The notes under the pieces are model-generated. The model had not been told where the DNA came from, ran no database searches, and saw only the letters and a program-made list of their open reading frames with translations. A stretch of 64,000 nucleotides of DNA from Desmodus rotundus (Eukaryota > Chordata > Mammalia > Chiroptera > Phyllostomidae): positions 195,402,143-195,466,142 of the forward strand of contig NC_071387.1 in the NCBI RefSeq assembly GCF_022682495.2, read 5' to 3'. This document shows, one piece after another, positions 52,830 through 63,376 of this stretch. The position numbers were made by a program, and so were the translations under genes. Position 1 is the first letter of the stretch, and every line of letters starts with the position of its first letter.

Positions 52830-53420
52830 TAGGTTGCGCTGGCAGAACTTTTTCAGTTTAAATTTTGTGAGGTTTTCTTGAATGCCACTTCATTCCTGAA
52901 GGAACTTTTCTTTTCTGGATTTAAGATTCTGGAAGTTGCATTCTCTTAGCACTTGAAAAATAATGTGGTATTTACTTCTCACTTTATGGTTTCTGATACC
53001 AAATCTGCTCTCATTTCAATCGGTTTCTGCCCTATAGGTAAGGTATCATTTCTACTGGTTTCAAGATTTTTCTCGTTTATCTTTATTTTTCAACAGTTTG
53101 ATTATGAAGATCCTTGGCATGCACTTAGTTGGATTTATCCTGTCTAGTGTTCACTTAGCTATTTTTTTTGCAGGTTTACATACTTTCATCAAATTTCAGA
53201 AAATATAGCTTATTACTTTTTCATATACTTTTTCTTTAGTCCACTCTCTTTCTCCTCTTCTTTTATAACTCCAGTGATATGTTAGGTTCATTACTGTCCT
53301 CCAGGTTTCTGAGGTTTTGTTCATTGTTTTCAGCCTATTTTCTCTCTGTAGTTTGGGCAGTTTCTAAAATTCTACTTTTTATTCACTAATTCTTTCTTCT
53401 ATTGTCTCAATTCTGCTCTT
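52830..53420 (-). mobile_element. Old L1/HAL1 ORF1-region fragment, antisense
   Basis: The words ctttatggtttctgatacca, ctataggtaaggtatcattt, tttgattatgaagatccttg, cagcctattttctctctgta and cactaattctttcttctatt match, in order, the antisense ORF1 region of old L1/HAL1 elements. No frame survives. It is much more diverged than the half-L1 at 22311. Confidence 0.55.
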
Positions 53421-53633
53421 TAGTCAGTATTTACTTCTTTCACTCCCACCCCCACCACTCATTCCTAGTCAGGGCTAGAGTTTTTCCCCCTATTTCTCTC
53501 CTCCTCTTTTTGCTGTGGTGCATTTCCACCAATGCCCGCAGATTACATTTTTTCTTATCCATGTATATTAAGAGGTATCTATATAAATGTATATACTCTA
53601 CTAAACTATAGTATAATGTGGTATAATAATATA

Positions 53634-54144
53634 CAGTAGTTGCCTCTTATCGGTGGTTTTGCTTCCCCTGGTTTCAGTTATGCACTGCCAACTGTGGTCT
53701 AAAAATATTAAATAGAACATTGTAGAAATAAACAATGTTTAAGTTTAAATTGCACATTGTTCTGAGCAGGGTGCTGGAATCTCAGAGGGTCCCACCCCAT
53801 TCCATCCAGGACATGAATCTTCCCTTTGTCCAGTGTATCCATGCTATGTACACTACCCACCCCTAGATCTCCTTTTAGCTGTCTCAGTTATCACATGGCT
53901 TTCAGAGAGAAAGCAAGAGGAGAGGCCACATTCCCATAACATTTACTACAGTGTATTATTGTAATTTTATTTAATTATTATTTAGTTGTCATTCATTTCT
54001 TACTGTGCTTAATTTATAAATTAAAATGTATCCAGTTGAATATGTATAGGGAAAAAGAGTGTATATGTTTTGATACTCTCCTTGGTTTTAGTTGTCCAGT
54101 GGAGGTCTTGGAATGTATCCCCTATGGATAAAGAGTGACTAATT
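53634..54144 (+). mobile_element. Tigger-like (TcMar) non-autonomous DNA transposon
   Basis: Starts cagtagttgcctcttatcgg right after a TA (53632-53633) and ends ggataaagagtgactaattt before a TA (54145-54146). The ends form diverged inverted repeats (tagt..c.ctctt.atc). The left part follows a known Tigger-type sequence (tggttttgcttcccctggtt, ccctttgtccagtgtatcca). No transposase frame is present, so this is a deleted copy. TA target duplication is typical of Tc1/mariner elements. Confidence 0.6.
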
Positions 54145-54245
54145 TATAAAGAATTATTAAATCAACCTGCATGGATTTGCAAAGCACCTTTTGCCCCCCA
54201 ACAAGTAAATATCACATGGGAAAACTTTCTAAGTATTTTTCTGAT

Positions 54246-54298
54246 TTTTTTTTTAATTTTTATTGTTATTCAATTACAGTTGTATGCCTTTTCTCTGG
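54246..54298 (-). mobile_element. Ultra-short L1 3'-tip insertion (53 bp) with TSD
   Basis: Only a T run (reverse A-tail) and the L1 tip attcaattacagttgtatgc are present. Perfect 13-bp direct repeats gtatttttctgat flank it at 54233-54245 and 54299-54311, so it is a complete, extremely truncated insertion. Confidence 0.92.
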
Positions 54299-54311
54299 GT
54301 ATTTTTCTGAT

Positions 54312-55850
54312 CTTCCAAATGAGCACTTGATGGAGTTCCAGGAGAAATAGCCTGCATGCAAATTTCCCTTTGTTTCTGGTCTGCTAGAACTTTACACCTT
54401 CATGCTACCCCATATTCAGTCTTTAGCAACTTACGTAAATTTTCTAGTTGAATATACTCATCAGATAATATGACCAGGTATCTGTCCCAGATAAGAAAGT
54501 GCCTACATTTCATTTATACCTCCAGGTATCTAGATTTGTTTAAATTTCAGGTACGTTTTTGATCTTCAGTTCTCCAATATTTTTAAGAAACATCATTAAC
54601 CTGCACTTGGTGTAACTTTTCATTTTGTTCCAAGGGTGTGAGAAGCATTCTTTCCAGCTCCGTCAAACCTGATTGAGAGCAGAAATGTGGTGCTGCTTTG
54701 ACGTCAGTGCCTGAAAAAGCTGGAAAGAGGGTTGTTGCTGCCCTTAGAACTACACAGACTGCAGCAGAGCAATTACGGAGTGGAAACATGGAAACCAGAA
54801 ATCTATCTGTTATCACTTCGAGAAGACATCTTACTAGTACTTTATAAATTAAATATATTAATCAAAGAGTCAAATTTTGTTTTACATAAAATCCTGAAAT
54901 ATGAATGACCATGTTAAGGAGAATTTGTGAGGAAACCCTATCTAATTAGTTTAAGTAAAATGATACAGTACAGAATTCTTTATTTTTTTCTAGCTACAAC
55001 AAAGCATTTGAATAGATGGATAAAAATAATAGGATTATAACTGATATTCCTTTTCTGCAGATGGAGAAAATAGTAAAATGCATGTCAAGGTAATTGAGTA
55101 ATTCTGTCTATAGGTAATGCTATTACATACATTGAAAAGTTAGCAGTACACTTCTTTACACTCAATTGGATAAATCAGAATTAATATAATCATATTTTAT
55201 TTGATTATAATTTAGTATTTCAGCATGTTTTATAACATAATGTTCTATGAATCTGATGAAATACACAGTAGTATATGAAACACTGATCTGCTTAACTTCA
55301 CTAATGCTATCTTCCTGAACAACTGTCGAATTGTTTTATCAAACACAGTTTTCCTCAAATACAATGTTGCAATTACAAGCCATGCATAAAAATGTCTGCG
55401 CATTGTACTAGTGCCAATGAGCAATCTCCTGTTCAGGACTATAAACAGTTCAGTTCAGCTGTTCAGTGTATGCTTCTATATGCTCATATCATCCCACTCA
55501 ACAAAGTTTCTAAAAGAGCACATCTCAATGAAAAATTGAAGAAGGAGTGATGAGTGGAAAATAAGTCTATTCTTTACAAGCTATAATCAAATCATTGTAT
55601 GACGTTCTATTCTTTATTCTGCATTTGGTATCATAGTCCTTCAGGCAAAAGAAAAAGAATAGGGGGAAAAGTTGACAACTAATCTTACAATTCTAATTGA
55701 AGTTCTATGTGTCTTAAGAAATAGATGCTGAATTATGAAAAAGGAAGATTGTTAACTTTATTTTTCAAATGGCTCTGTAAGAAATTTTGTTTCCATGTAC
55801 AGGTTACATATGGAATATTGCCGTTCAATTTAAGTTAGATGACAAACATT
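54312..55850. other. No gene; unclassified
   Basis: Nothing recognised. 54590-54810 is less AT-rich and unrecognised. Confidence 0.4.
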
Positions 55851-55860
55851 GAAAATAACA

Positions 55861-55904
55861 CAACTGTAATTGAATAACAATACAAAATTAAAATTAAAAA
55901 AAAA
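55861..55904 (+). mobile_element. Ultra-short L1 3'-tip insertion (44 bp) with TSD
   Basis: The tip caactgtaattgaataacaa followed by an A-rich tail, 44 bp in total. Perfect 10-bp direct repeats gaaaataaca flank it at 55851-55860 and 55905-55914. The upstream junction, tt/gaaaat, fits the L1 endonuclease preference. Confidence 0.88.
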
Positions 55905-55914
55905 GAAAATAACA

Positions 55915-57055
55915 GAATTTTATTTAGGAGCTTAGACATTGCCAAGATTTCTAAACCCAATATTCAAGAACCAAAAAAGTTGGGTTGAATGTTAAGAGAA
56001 AACAGTGTGAAATAAAAATATAGTCAACTTCCTAAAACTCACTGATTTTGATGAATGTTTGAGCCCTTTGTTCCCCTGAATTATGGTTTTGTACATTTAC
56101 AGAAAATGGGTGATCAGAGGTAAACTGCCTGCTTTACTTGTAGTGAAATAGTTTATTGCAGTGCAAAGCAGCAAGCTTTCATTAATTTCTACAGCTGATG
56201 GGAGATTGAAATGATCTGAACTCTGCACCCAACCCGCAGATGGACAGAGGTATGGTGGGCAAAAGCAGGTGTCTAAGTTCATTTGTGAGCTTCAGCGCTC
56301 AGCTTAGTGGAAATTAAATCAATCTAAATCAAGTCTAACCCTGCTTCCTGGAGTTTTTATGAGACAATGGTTTTAAATATTTTGATTTTATATCTAATCA
56401 TTTAAAGACATGTGAACATTTAACCCAAATACATGTGCTGTTAGTAATTAATAATAGGATACATAAGACAATTGTAATATATTTTCTGTTATAAAATATG
56501 CAGATAAAAATAAATTTAAATATATAATATAAAGATAAATCTTATTGAGTTGATATTTGTTACAAGTAAACTATTGTTAAAACTATTGATAATTTAATGA
56601 GCACAATGTGATTGTACATGTTTTTAAAATTTAATTGAATAGAATACCTGGTTTTAACTTTGATTTATTTTAATACGTCATGACTAAATAGTTGTCACAA
56701 CTAAATGGTTGTCACAACTAAATAGTTGTCACGACTAAAAAAATACCTCACAAAGATATATAATATATATTTATCCATGGCTGCCCATACTAAACTATGA
56801 TACTTACTTTTAAATAGAACCATTATTTAAACAAATGTTCATATTTGGATAATCTATACATGAATATATGTGTATATTCTATGTGTATCATGGTTTTAAA
56901 AGATGGCTGTAAGTTCTTGACACTTTTGTCATCAGAAGATGGAAAATTGTATTTTTTCTCTTTTGTTTAAAAAGCTTTTGACTACTTTATTCAAAGGAGT
57001 ATGGTGGAAATTATGTTCTGTGTCTTCTGAAGCTAAATTATAAAAAGCAATCCAT
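55915..57055. other. No gene; AT-rich, unclassified
   Basis: Contains the minisatellite at 56683. Nothing else recognised. Confidence 0.4.
56683..56740 (+). repeat. 17-bp minisatellite, ~3.4 copies
   Basis: Three head-to-tail copies of actaaatagttgtcaca (56683-56699, 56700-56716, 56717-56733) plus a partial fourth. Copies 2 and 3 each differ from copy 1 by one base. Confidence 0.95.
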
Positions 57056-57059
57056 CTTT

Positions 57060-57465
57060 CTTTTCATGGTCACTGAACCTCTCAGTATTAGAACCTTGAA
57101 ATGAAAAGCAAGAAGCCCAGTTGTCCCTCAGCTGCCCTGCTGTGAGGAAGGGAGCCCTGCCCATTAGCTGAGGCTACCTGGTGTTGCCTCTGAACAGCCA
57201 TCCTATTCTTCAAGTCATGCCAGCCAAATGTGAAAAATGCGAGTGATACAAGCCTTCAAACGATTCGAGGACGCAGCTATGAGGGGACTCCAAGTTTTCA
57301 AGTCTTCCCAGTTGGGGCTCTAGAAAACACATAACAGGGGCAAGATGTCCCTTCTTTTTTTTTTTTACCAGAATTTCTGAATCACAAACTTTGTAAACAT
57401 AGTAAGATGGTGTTTCAAGATGCAAAATTGTGCAGTGATTTGTTATGATTAATGACAAATGGAAT
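57060..57465 (+). mobile_element. MaLR (MLT1-like) LTR, sense
   Basis: ctgctgtgaggaagggagcc, tcatgccagccaaatgtgaa, caagccttcaaacgattcga, tttcaagtcttcccagttgg and agaatttctgaatcacaaac follow an old MaLR LTR in order. A T run at 57355-57367 interrupts it. The minus-strand 97-codon frame across it is a shadow. Confidence 0.55.
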
Positions 57466-58682
57466 GGTGTGTGATGAATCATGTTAAGTCTCATTATACA
57501 CAAAGAAATGCAATGCCTGTCCTTGACAGAAGCATAACTACTCTTGTTTCCTAAATTACTTGGTCATTGAAACCTCATTAGTCTTTCCTCTGGTAGCTAA
57601 TAAACTGGTTGAAAATAATGCATATTTAAAATAATCAATAGAACATAGAAAAAATTCAGTGTGCATTATTATTTTTATTATGGAAGAAATATTGATGAAA
57701 GAATCAAGTTTCAATAGATAGATACTTGAGTGGACTTCTCTTACATTTCAAATGTTTCAAAGCACCATTTTTATAATACATTTGAAAAAAATTGCTTACA
57801 CTATTATAGTAACAATTAAGATTTTGCCATTCTTTGTGGAGAAATGAACACATTTATGTAAACTATTACTGTTTATAAGCTCTTCATATTTATAATTCAA
57901 ATAATATAACTGTAAAGTAGTTATTATCAGTGTTTTTAAAAATGAAGAAAAGAACCATATAGTTGCACAAATCACACAAACAGAAGGTGCACACCTGGCT
58001 GGAACTTAAGCATAGATATGTCCAATCTATATCAAACTCTTATTGTTGGGGAGGATATTTGATTATACAAACAATAAAAGATTATTCTGCACTTTGCTTC
58101 AAATTATCTTGTTCTATGCACTGTGGATTGCTAAATTCATTTCTGCCATATTCACATTTGGAAGATTAAATGTTTCACTTGTTTCCATGCTGTAAAAATA
58201 TGTGCTAAGACATTACTATCTAGCAGCAGAATAAGATGACACTGACAACGTTAATGGAATTCTGTTGTGATGGAGGAGTTCTTGACCATGTATTGTTTAT
58301 TTTATAAACATACCATGTTTTGCTCTGCTCTCTTCAGAACTGTTATTTTGCCTATTGTAACATTAATCTAAATCAATTCCCCTTATACAAGAGAATGATA
58401 AATTATTTTAATGTCTTCTCTTTCAATAAATATCAGCAATGGAGATACTATATTAACCAAATCTGACTACTAAAATACATATACATTCGTGTCTTTGAAC
58501 AAGAAATAATTGCTTCTTTTTTTAAAAAAGTTATCATCTGATTGTTGTAATAACTCAAATAGTTCTTTACATTATTCCTTATTAAATTTAAAATAGTTAA
58601 TTCAGCCATTCTAGAAAAAAAGAGTCCATGAGGATTTCTTTTAGTAGACTCAACACTTTTAACTATTGTCCTGATTCATATA
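57466..58682. other. No gene; unclassified AT-rich DNA
   Basis: Nothing recognised. Confidence 0.4.
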
Positions 58683-59020
58683 TGAGGAGGGGTCCCCCCA
58701 AAACCCAGGATTTATTTATTGAAAAAATAGCTATTTATTCATACTTGTTTCAACTTCAGTCAACTTCAAATACTCTCCATTTGAAGCAAGACCCCTATTG
58801 ACATGTTTTTTTGAAATGATAGATTTTTTATGCCTTTTAGTGCTTCTGCTGTTTTTTTGTTTCACCTCTTCCACATCAGCAAAATATTTCCCTTTGAGGA
58901 TGATTTTTTTTCATCCAGGGAAATAAAAAAATGTCACTAAGGGCAAGATTGGGTGAGTAGGGGAGTGAAGCAGGGGGGCCAAAAACTGCTGAACACTCAG
59001 TGCAGTGTGGTCAGGTACAG
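58683..59020 (-). pseudogene. Mariner transposase remnant (C-terminal third) with 3' terminal repeat
   Basis: On the minus strand, starting near 59020, the frame reads pieces of a mariner (DD34D) transposase: TALSVQQFLA after the usual second-Asp region, then YSPNLALSDIFLFPWMKK, which holds the third catalytic Asp position, then ADVEEVKQK and TAEALKGIKNLSFQ, and the end NGEYLKLTEVETSMNK before a stop. At least two frameshifts separate these blocks. After the stop comes about 40 bp to the terminal repeat, ending gggacccctcctca next to a TA (58681-58682), the mariner target. The N-terminal two thirds and the other terminal repeat were not found. It is inactive. Confidence 0.85.
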
Positions 59021-59150
59021 TCCTAAATTACCCAAGACTCTTCACAAAAATAATTCACCAAAGCCAAATGCAACTTCTCACAACATCACCAGTCAGCACA
59101 CTGATACACATCAGTTCCTAAAACACTCACCTAATGGGGGAAACCTATAA

Positions 59151-59206
59151 TACAAGGGGCCCACCCTCCAGAAGATAATTTCATCTTCTGGGGGTCTGCC
59201 CTTGTA
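59151..59206. repeat. 56-bp imperfect inverted repeat
   Basis: Arms tacaaggg...cagaagat and atcttctg...cccttgta pair perfectly at their outer 8 bp and inner 8 bp around a 6-bp loop (59177-59182). The middle of the arms is mismatched (10 against 8 bp). It lies just beyond the mariner remnant; whether it is part of that element is unknown. Confidence 0.8.
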
Positions 59207-59239
59207 CATTGATCCGATTAAAAATAGTATTATAAAAAT

Positions 59240-59333
59240 ATATTCATGGACAGCAGTGTGGTGATTGCTGGAAGGAGGGTGGTATAAGGGGAATACAAGG
59301 TAATGTGTAAAAAACAATAAAGATGAAATAAAA
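59240..59333 (+). mobile_element. L1 3'UTR end fragment (old)
   Basis: Sequence catggacagcagtgtggtga, a G-rich stretch and an A-rich end with AATAAA resemble the ends at 330-545 and 62255-62615. Short. Confidence 0.5.
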
Positions 59334-59339
59334 AGTATA

Positions 59340-60402
59340 TTCTTCCAAGTTGAGATATTTAAAATTCAAAATTAAAGCATGTATGATATTTCAGCTCTTT
59401 TTACTTAATATTTCAGGTCCTCTCTTGCTTTTATAGAAATAACTGTAAATATTTTCCTGTTTGAAATACTTGTTTTTAATAACTGCAACTCACTAGAAGC
59501 TTCAAATGCTTTGTTTGCTAACTGTTTTAATTGTGAAATATTTCACTAAATATTCCCAAATGATATTAAGCTAACTATATATATCCACTACCATTATAGC
59601 ATATAGACTGATTTACAACATAGTTCTTCGAGACTTCAAAGATTTTTTAAATCTAAGTGGTAATGGGACATAAAAAGAAAAGAGGAAATTATATTTGAAA
59701 CAAGTTTAAAGAGAAATCTAGATTTCTGCTTAAGGAGGCAACCCACTGTCTCCTATCATACCGTCTCGCATATGTACAAAGAAAGCTTGCAACAGGATAT
59801 GAGTGAGGTCAACTATAGAACAATAGTCATTTGATCTAAAACAAAAAGTGAGGCTTCAAAAAGCAATATGCACAGACATTTAATACAGACATCTGTGATA
59901 ATTCCTTTTACTAGGAGATAGTCTTAAAATAACTAAGTTATCATTTCCTCCACAATTTTGTTTTGTAGAAATTTCATACGAGCAGGGTCATCCTACAGCT
60001 TCCATAACGGAAATAATTGTCAACATGTCATTCAGGTTACAAATCTCTTCAGATATTTAAGTAAAATATTTAAGTTTCATTGAAAGTCTACTTTTTTCCT
60101 TAGAAGAGATGTGTCTATAGTGTTTCATCTGGGAAGGTTTGAGGATAGAAAGAATGTCTTGATATTTGTGTATCCTAAGTATCCTTTTTTAGTTCATCAA
60201 AAGCAGAATAATAGAGCCCTGTTCCATTTTGGTAATAACTGTAGACATAAAATAGAGTTTAAAATACATTTTTTCCAGTTGTGATAATGCCAAACATTAG
60301 ACAAATTTCAAAATGAAGAGGAAATGAAAGTGTAGATTGAGTTTAAGGGAACTCCTTGGGGCATCCCTGAACATCTTTTTATATTTAAAGGTTTATTACT
60401 TA
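59340..60402. other. No gene; unclassified
   Basis: Nothing recognised. Confidence 0.4.
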
Positions 60403-60413
60403 TATTCATTTCT

Positions 60414-60626
60414 CTTTTTAAAAATATGTTATTTATTTATTTTTAAGGAGGGGGAAGGGAGGGAGAAAGAGAGAGAGAGAAACATCAATGTGTGGTTGCC
60501 TCGTGCACATCCCCTACCAGGAACCTGGCCTGCAACCCAGACATATGCCCCTACTAGGAATCAAACCAGTGACCCTTTGGTTCGCAGGCCTGTGCTCAAT
60601 CCACTGAGCTACAACAACCAGGGTCC
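60414..60626 (-). mobile_element. VES SINE, minus strand, with 11-bp TSD
   Basis: Reverse-oriented VES: T-rich start, GA-rich segment, aacatcaatgtgtggttgcc, and tRNA-like head. The B box on the minus strand is ggtttgattcc (60557-60567), one base from consensus. Perfect 11-bp repeats tattcatttct flank it at 60403-60413 and 60627-60637. A plus-strand 115-codon frame spans it and is a shadow. Confidence 0.95.
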
Positions 60627-60637
60627 TATTCATTTCT

Positions 60638-62250
60638 GTACCTCAGATATTTTGCAAACACAGAGAAACAGTCCTACTTTTTAAACTCATTTTTATAAAA
60701 CTATCTAAAAACAAGGGTTTAAAGTTGTAAGGTTACAGGTGTTCATATGAAAACAATGATTACTTTAATTGATTGTAATGCCTCCTCTTTTAGATTTTAA
60801 AAACATTAGAAGTTAAAATGTACAGAATTAATAAGAACAATCTCACCTGGAGCCTGACAAGCTGTCACACATACATTTAAAAAAAACATTATGCAAACAT
60901 GGTGTAGACCTCGTCTCCATGGTCAGTTATTTGAGGAGTATCATGGTATAAACCTCCACAGAGCACCAGGAGAGTATGAAATGCTAAACATTTGACAGGC
61001 AGCCAAACTATCCTAATCAATTTATACCCTCCCCCCAAAATAGCTTTTTAACTAAGAAGTTTAAGATGCTTTTGGTACATTGCAGAAAAAATTAAAATAA
61101 AAAATATTTTTAATACTTTAACAGAAAAAATTAATATTACTTTTCATAATTATTTTGTGATATTGTTAAAACTTTAGTTATTCTGGACATGAAATATTGA
61201 CTGTAAAATGTCAAAATGCCATGATATATAGGTAAAAAATATTACCTGAGTAATGTTTCATTCCAAGATATAAATATTTATTGAATAATGATAATAAATA
61301 TTGAATAGTGATAAATAGGCTAAAGTTATACAAATTATAACAGTGTAAGTTAAAGGTAATTTACTATTGACTCTCCTCCTTATGCCCCCCCACACTTCAC
61401 TTTACATGTCCATCTTTTACAATAAGGTCATTTTCGCTGGTACAAAGAGACATAATCCTATCCTCTCTCTGCAATAGCAACTTTACTTGTTGCTCTGGCC
61501 TCCTACTTTCCTGATGACATTTGCCAAGGCTTACCATGGAGCTTTTTCTATTTGTAGATCTGCCCTTCACAGAAAATAAACCATGTGTGGCAACCTCAGA
61601 TCAAAAGCCTCCGACTGGAGGTAGAAACATTTGCTCATTGTAATTGAACTTCTTTCTTCCCAGGCACTGCACAACCCCCGCCCTTAGTCAGGAAGAACTT
61701 TAAATTTCAAAGTTAATTAGATAAATTTCAAAGTTAAGGTAGGAGTTTCTCACATATTTCAGCATGCCCCCAAATCTGTCAACTTTGCTATTTTTGTCTT
61801 TAAGTTTTATGCATATAGTCTTTACTATTCTTTTAGTTTGACTGAAACCTTCATATTTTTTCCATGATGAGACTGACTTTTAATATATTTTCCAGTCACA
61901 TGGGCATTTTTCTTAATGATTGACTTTCCATGAAAACTTCATAATTCTTTTATTTTCTTCCTGTTCATTTCTCCTTTTTTTCCTACACTGAAATACACAC
62001 ATACACTATACTTAGAAGAAATGTTATTTATTTCCTTTTACTGAACTATTTATCAATAATTCTTTTACTGCATTCATTTTTATTTGTGTGTACCCTACTT
62101 TGCATTTCACATAATTAAAATGCAGCAAACTTCAAAGGCTAATATCAAACCACGAAAACACCACCAAAACCAACAGCTTATAAATTGGTAAAATTATACC
62201 CACTCATATTTTTATGAACATTAAAATGATAAACTCACAACTATCAACCA
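60638..62250. other. No gene; unclassified
   Basis: No gene. A short direct duplication aaatttcaaagttaa occurs twice at about 61702-61738. 61420-61690 is less AT-rich and unrecognised. Confidence 0.4.
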
Positions 62251-62254
62251 CTGA

Positions 62255-62615
62255 ATCTAAAAAACAAAAACAAAAGGAAACTAAGCAAACAACCTGAATA
62301 GAAACAGAATCATAGATATAGAGATCATTTTGGAGGGTTATCAACACAGAGGGAGAAGGGGGAGACTGGGGATAAAGGAACAGGGATTAAGAAGCATAAC
62401 TGGTAGGTGCAAAATAGACCGGGGTGGGAGGGGTGTTAAGAATAGTATAGGAAATGGAGAAGCCAAAGAACTTACATGCACAACCCCTGGACATGAACTA
62501 AGGAGGGAGATTGCTGGAAGGGAGGGTGGTACCAGGCTGAGGGGGGTAAAGAGGGGAATATTGGAACAAATATAAGATCATAATTAGAAATATATACTTA
62601 AAAATAAAATAAATA
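62255..62615 (+). mobile_element. L1 3' end, old
   Basis: Plus-strand L1: the ORF2 end region (gaatctaaaaaacaaaaaca, agaaacagaatcatagatat), then the 3'UTR (ggaaatggagaagccaaaga, catgaactaaggagggagat) and an A-rich end. The 81-codon frame here is a chance frame in the G-rich 3'UTR. Confidence 0.6.
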
Positions 62616-63146
62616 TAAAATTGCAAGTAAAGTTGAAATATCCTAGGGGATCTACCCAGAGAAAGAGAGACAAATAATATAAAACATTATTTGAATAAGG
62701 TAATAACTTTATATGTATTGTGATAAGCAGTAAAATGCCACTCAAAGATATTCATGCAGATATGTTATGTTACCTGGCCAAGTAGAATTAAGAGTGCAGA
62801 TGGAAATACATTTATAAATTATTTGATCATCTTAGAATGGGGAGATTATATTTGGATTACCTTAGTGGGCTCGATGTAATCACAAATGTCATTTAAGCAG
62901 GTAAGTGAGGGTAGAAGAAGTGAAGAATCAGAGACAGAGAAGAAGATGCTCTGTGGCTAGTTTTAAAGATACAGGACAAACCGCAAACCAGGAAAACAGG
63001 GAGGCTTTAAAAGCTTGAAAAAGTAAATAAATGCATTCTCTCCTAAAATCTTTTGAAAAAGAATGCTACTCTTTCAAAACCTTGATTTTAGGGTAATGAA
63101 ACTTTGTGGTAATTTCTTATAACAACACTAGAAAATTAAAGCTAAT
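62616..63146. other. No gene; unclassified
   Basis: Nothing recognised. Confidence 0.4.
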
Positions 63147-63154
63147 ACATATGC

Positions 63155-63368
63155 CAAGGGTATCAAACTCATTTTTACCGGGGGCCACATCAGCCTCGCG
63201 GTCACCTTCAAAGGGGCAAATGCAGTTTTAGGACTGTATAAATGTAACTACTCCTTAACAGTTAAGTGAGAGCTCGGTGTTGCCGCTGGGTAGAAACAAG
63301 GTGCCAGGCAGGATAAAACAAGGTGGAGGGCGGGATTCGGCCTGTGGACCTTGTATTTGCCACCTGCG
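63155..63368 (+). mobile_element. hAT-type MITE, 214 bp
   Basis: Ends are diverged inverted repeats: caagggtatcaaactcattt at the left, and on the opposite strand cgcaggtggcaaatacaagg at the right, both near the hAT-like form caggggtgtcaaac. The interior has ccgggggccacatcagcctc and ggcgggattcggcctgtgga. Flanking 8-mers acatatgc (63147-63154) and acgtatac (63369-63376) match at 6 of 8, fitting the 8-bp duplication of hAT elements. There is no transposase. Being only about 210 bp, it needed enzyme from elsewhere. Confidence 0.7.
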
Positions 63369-63376
63369 ACGTATAC

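Noticed and set aside
60337..60684. 115-codon plus-strand open frame
   Set aside because: It spans a minus-strand VES SINE; the peptide is a recurrent SINE-derived frame.
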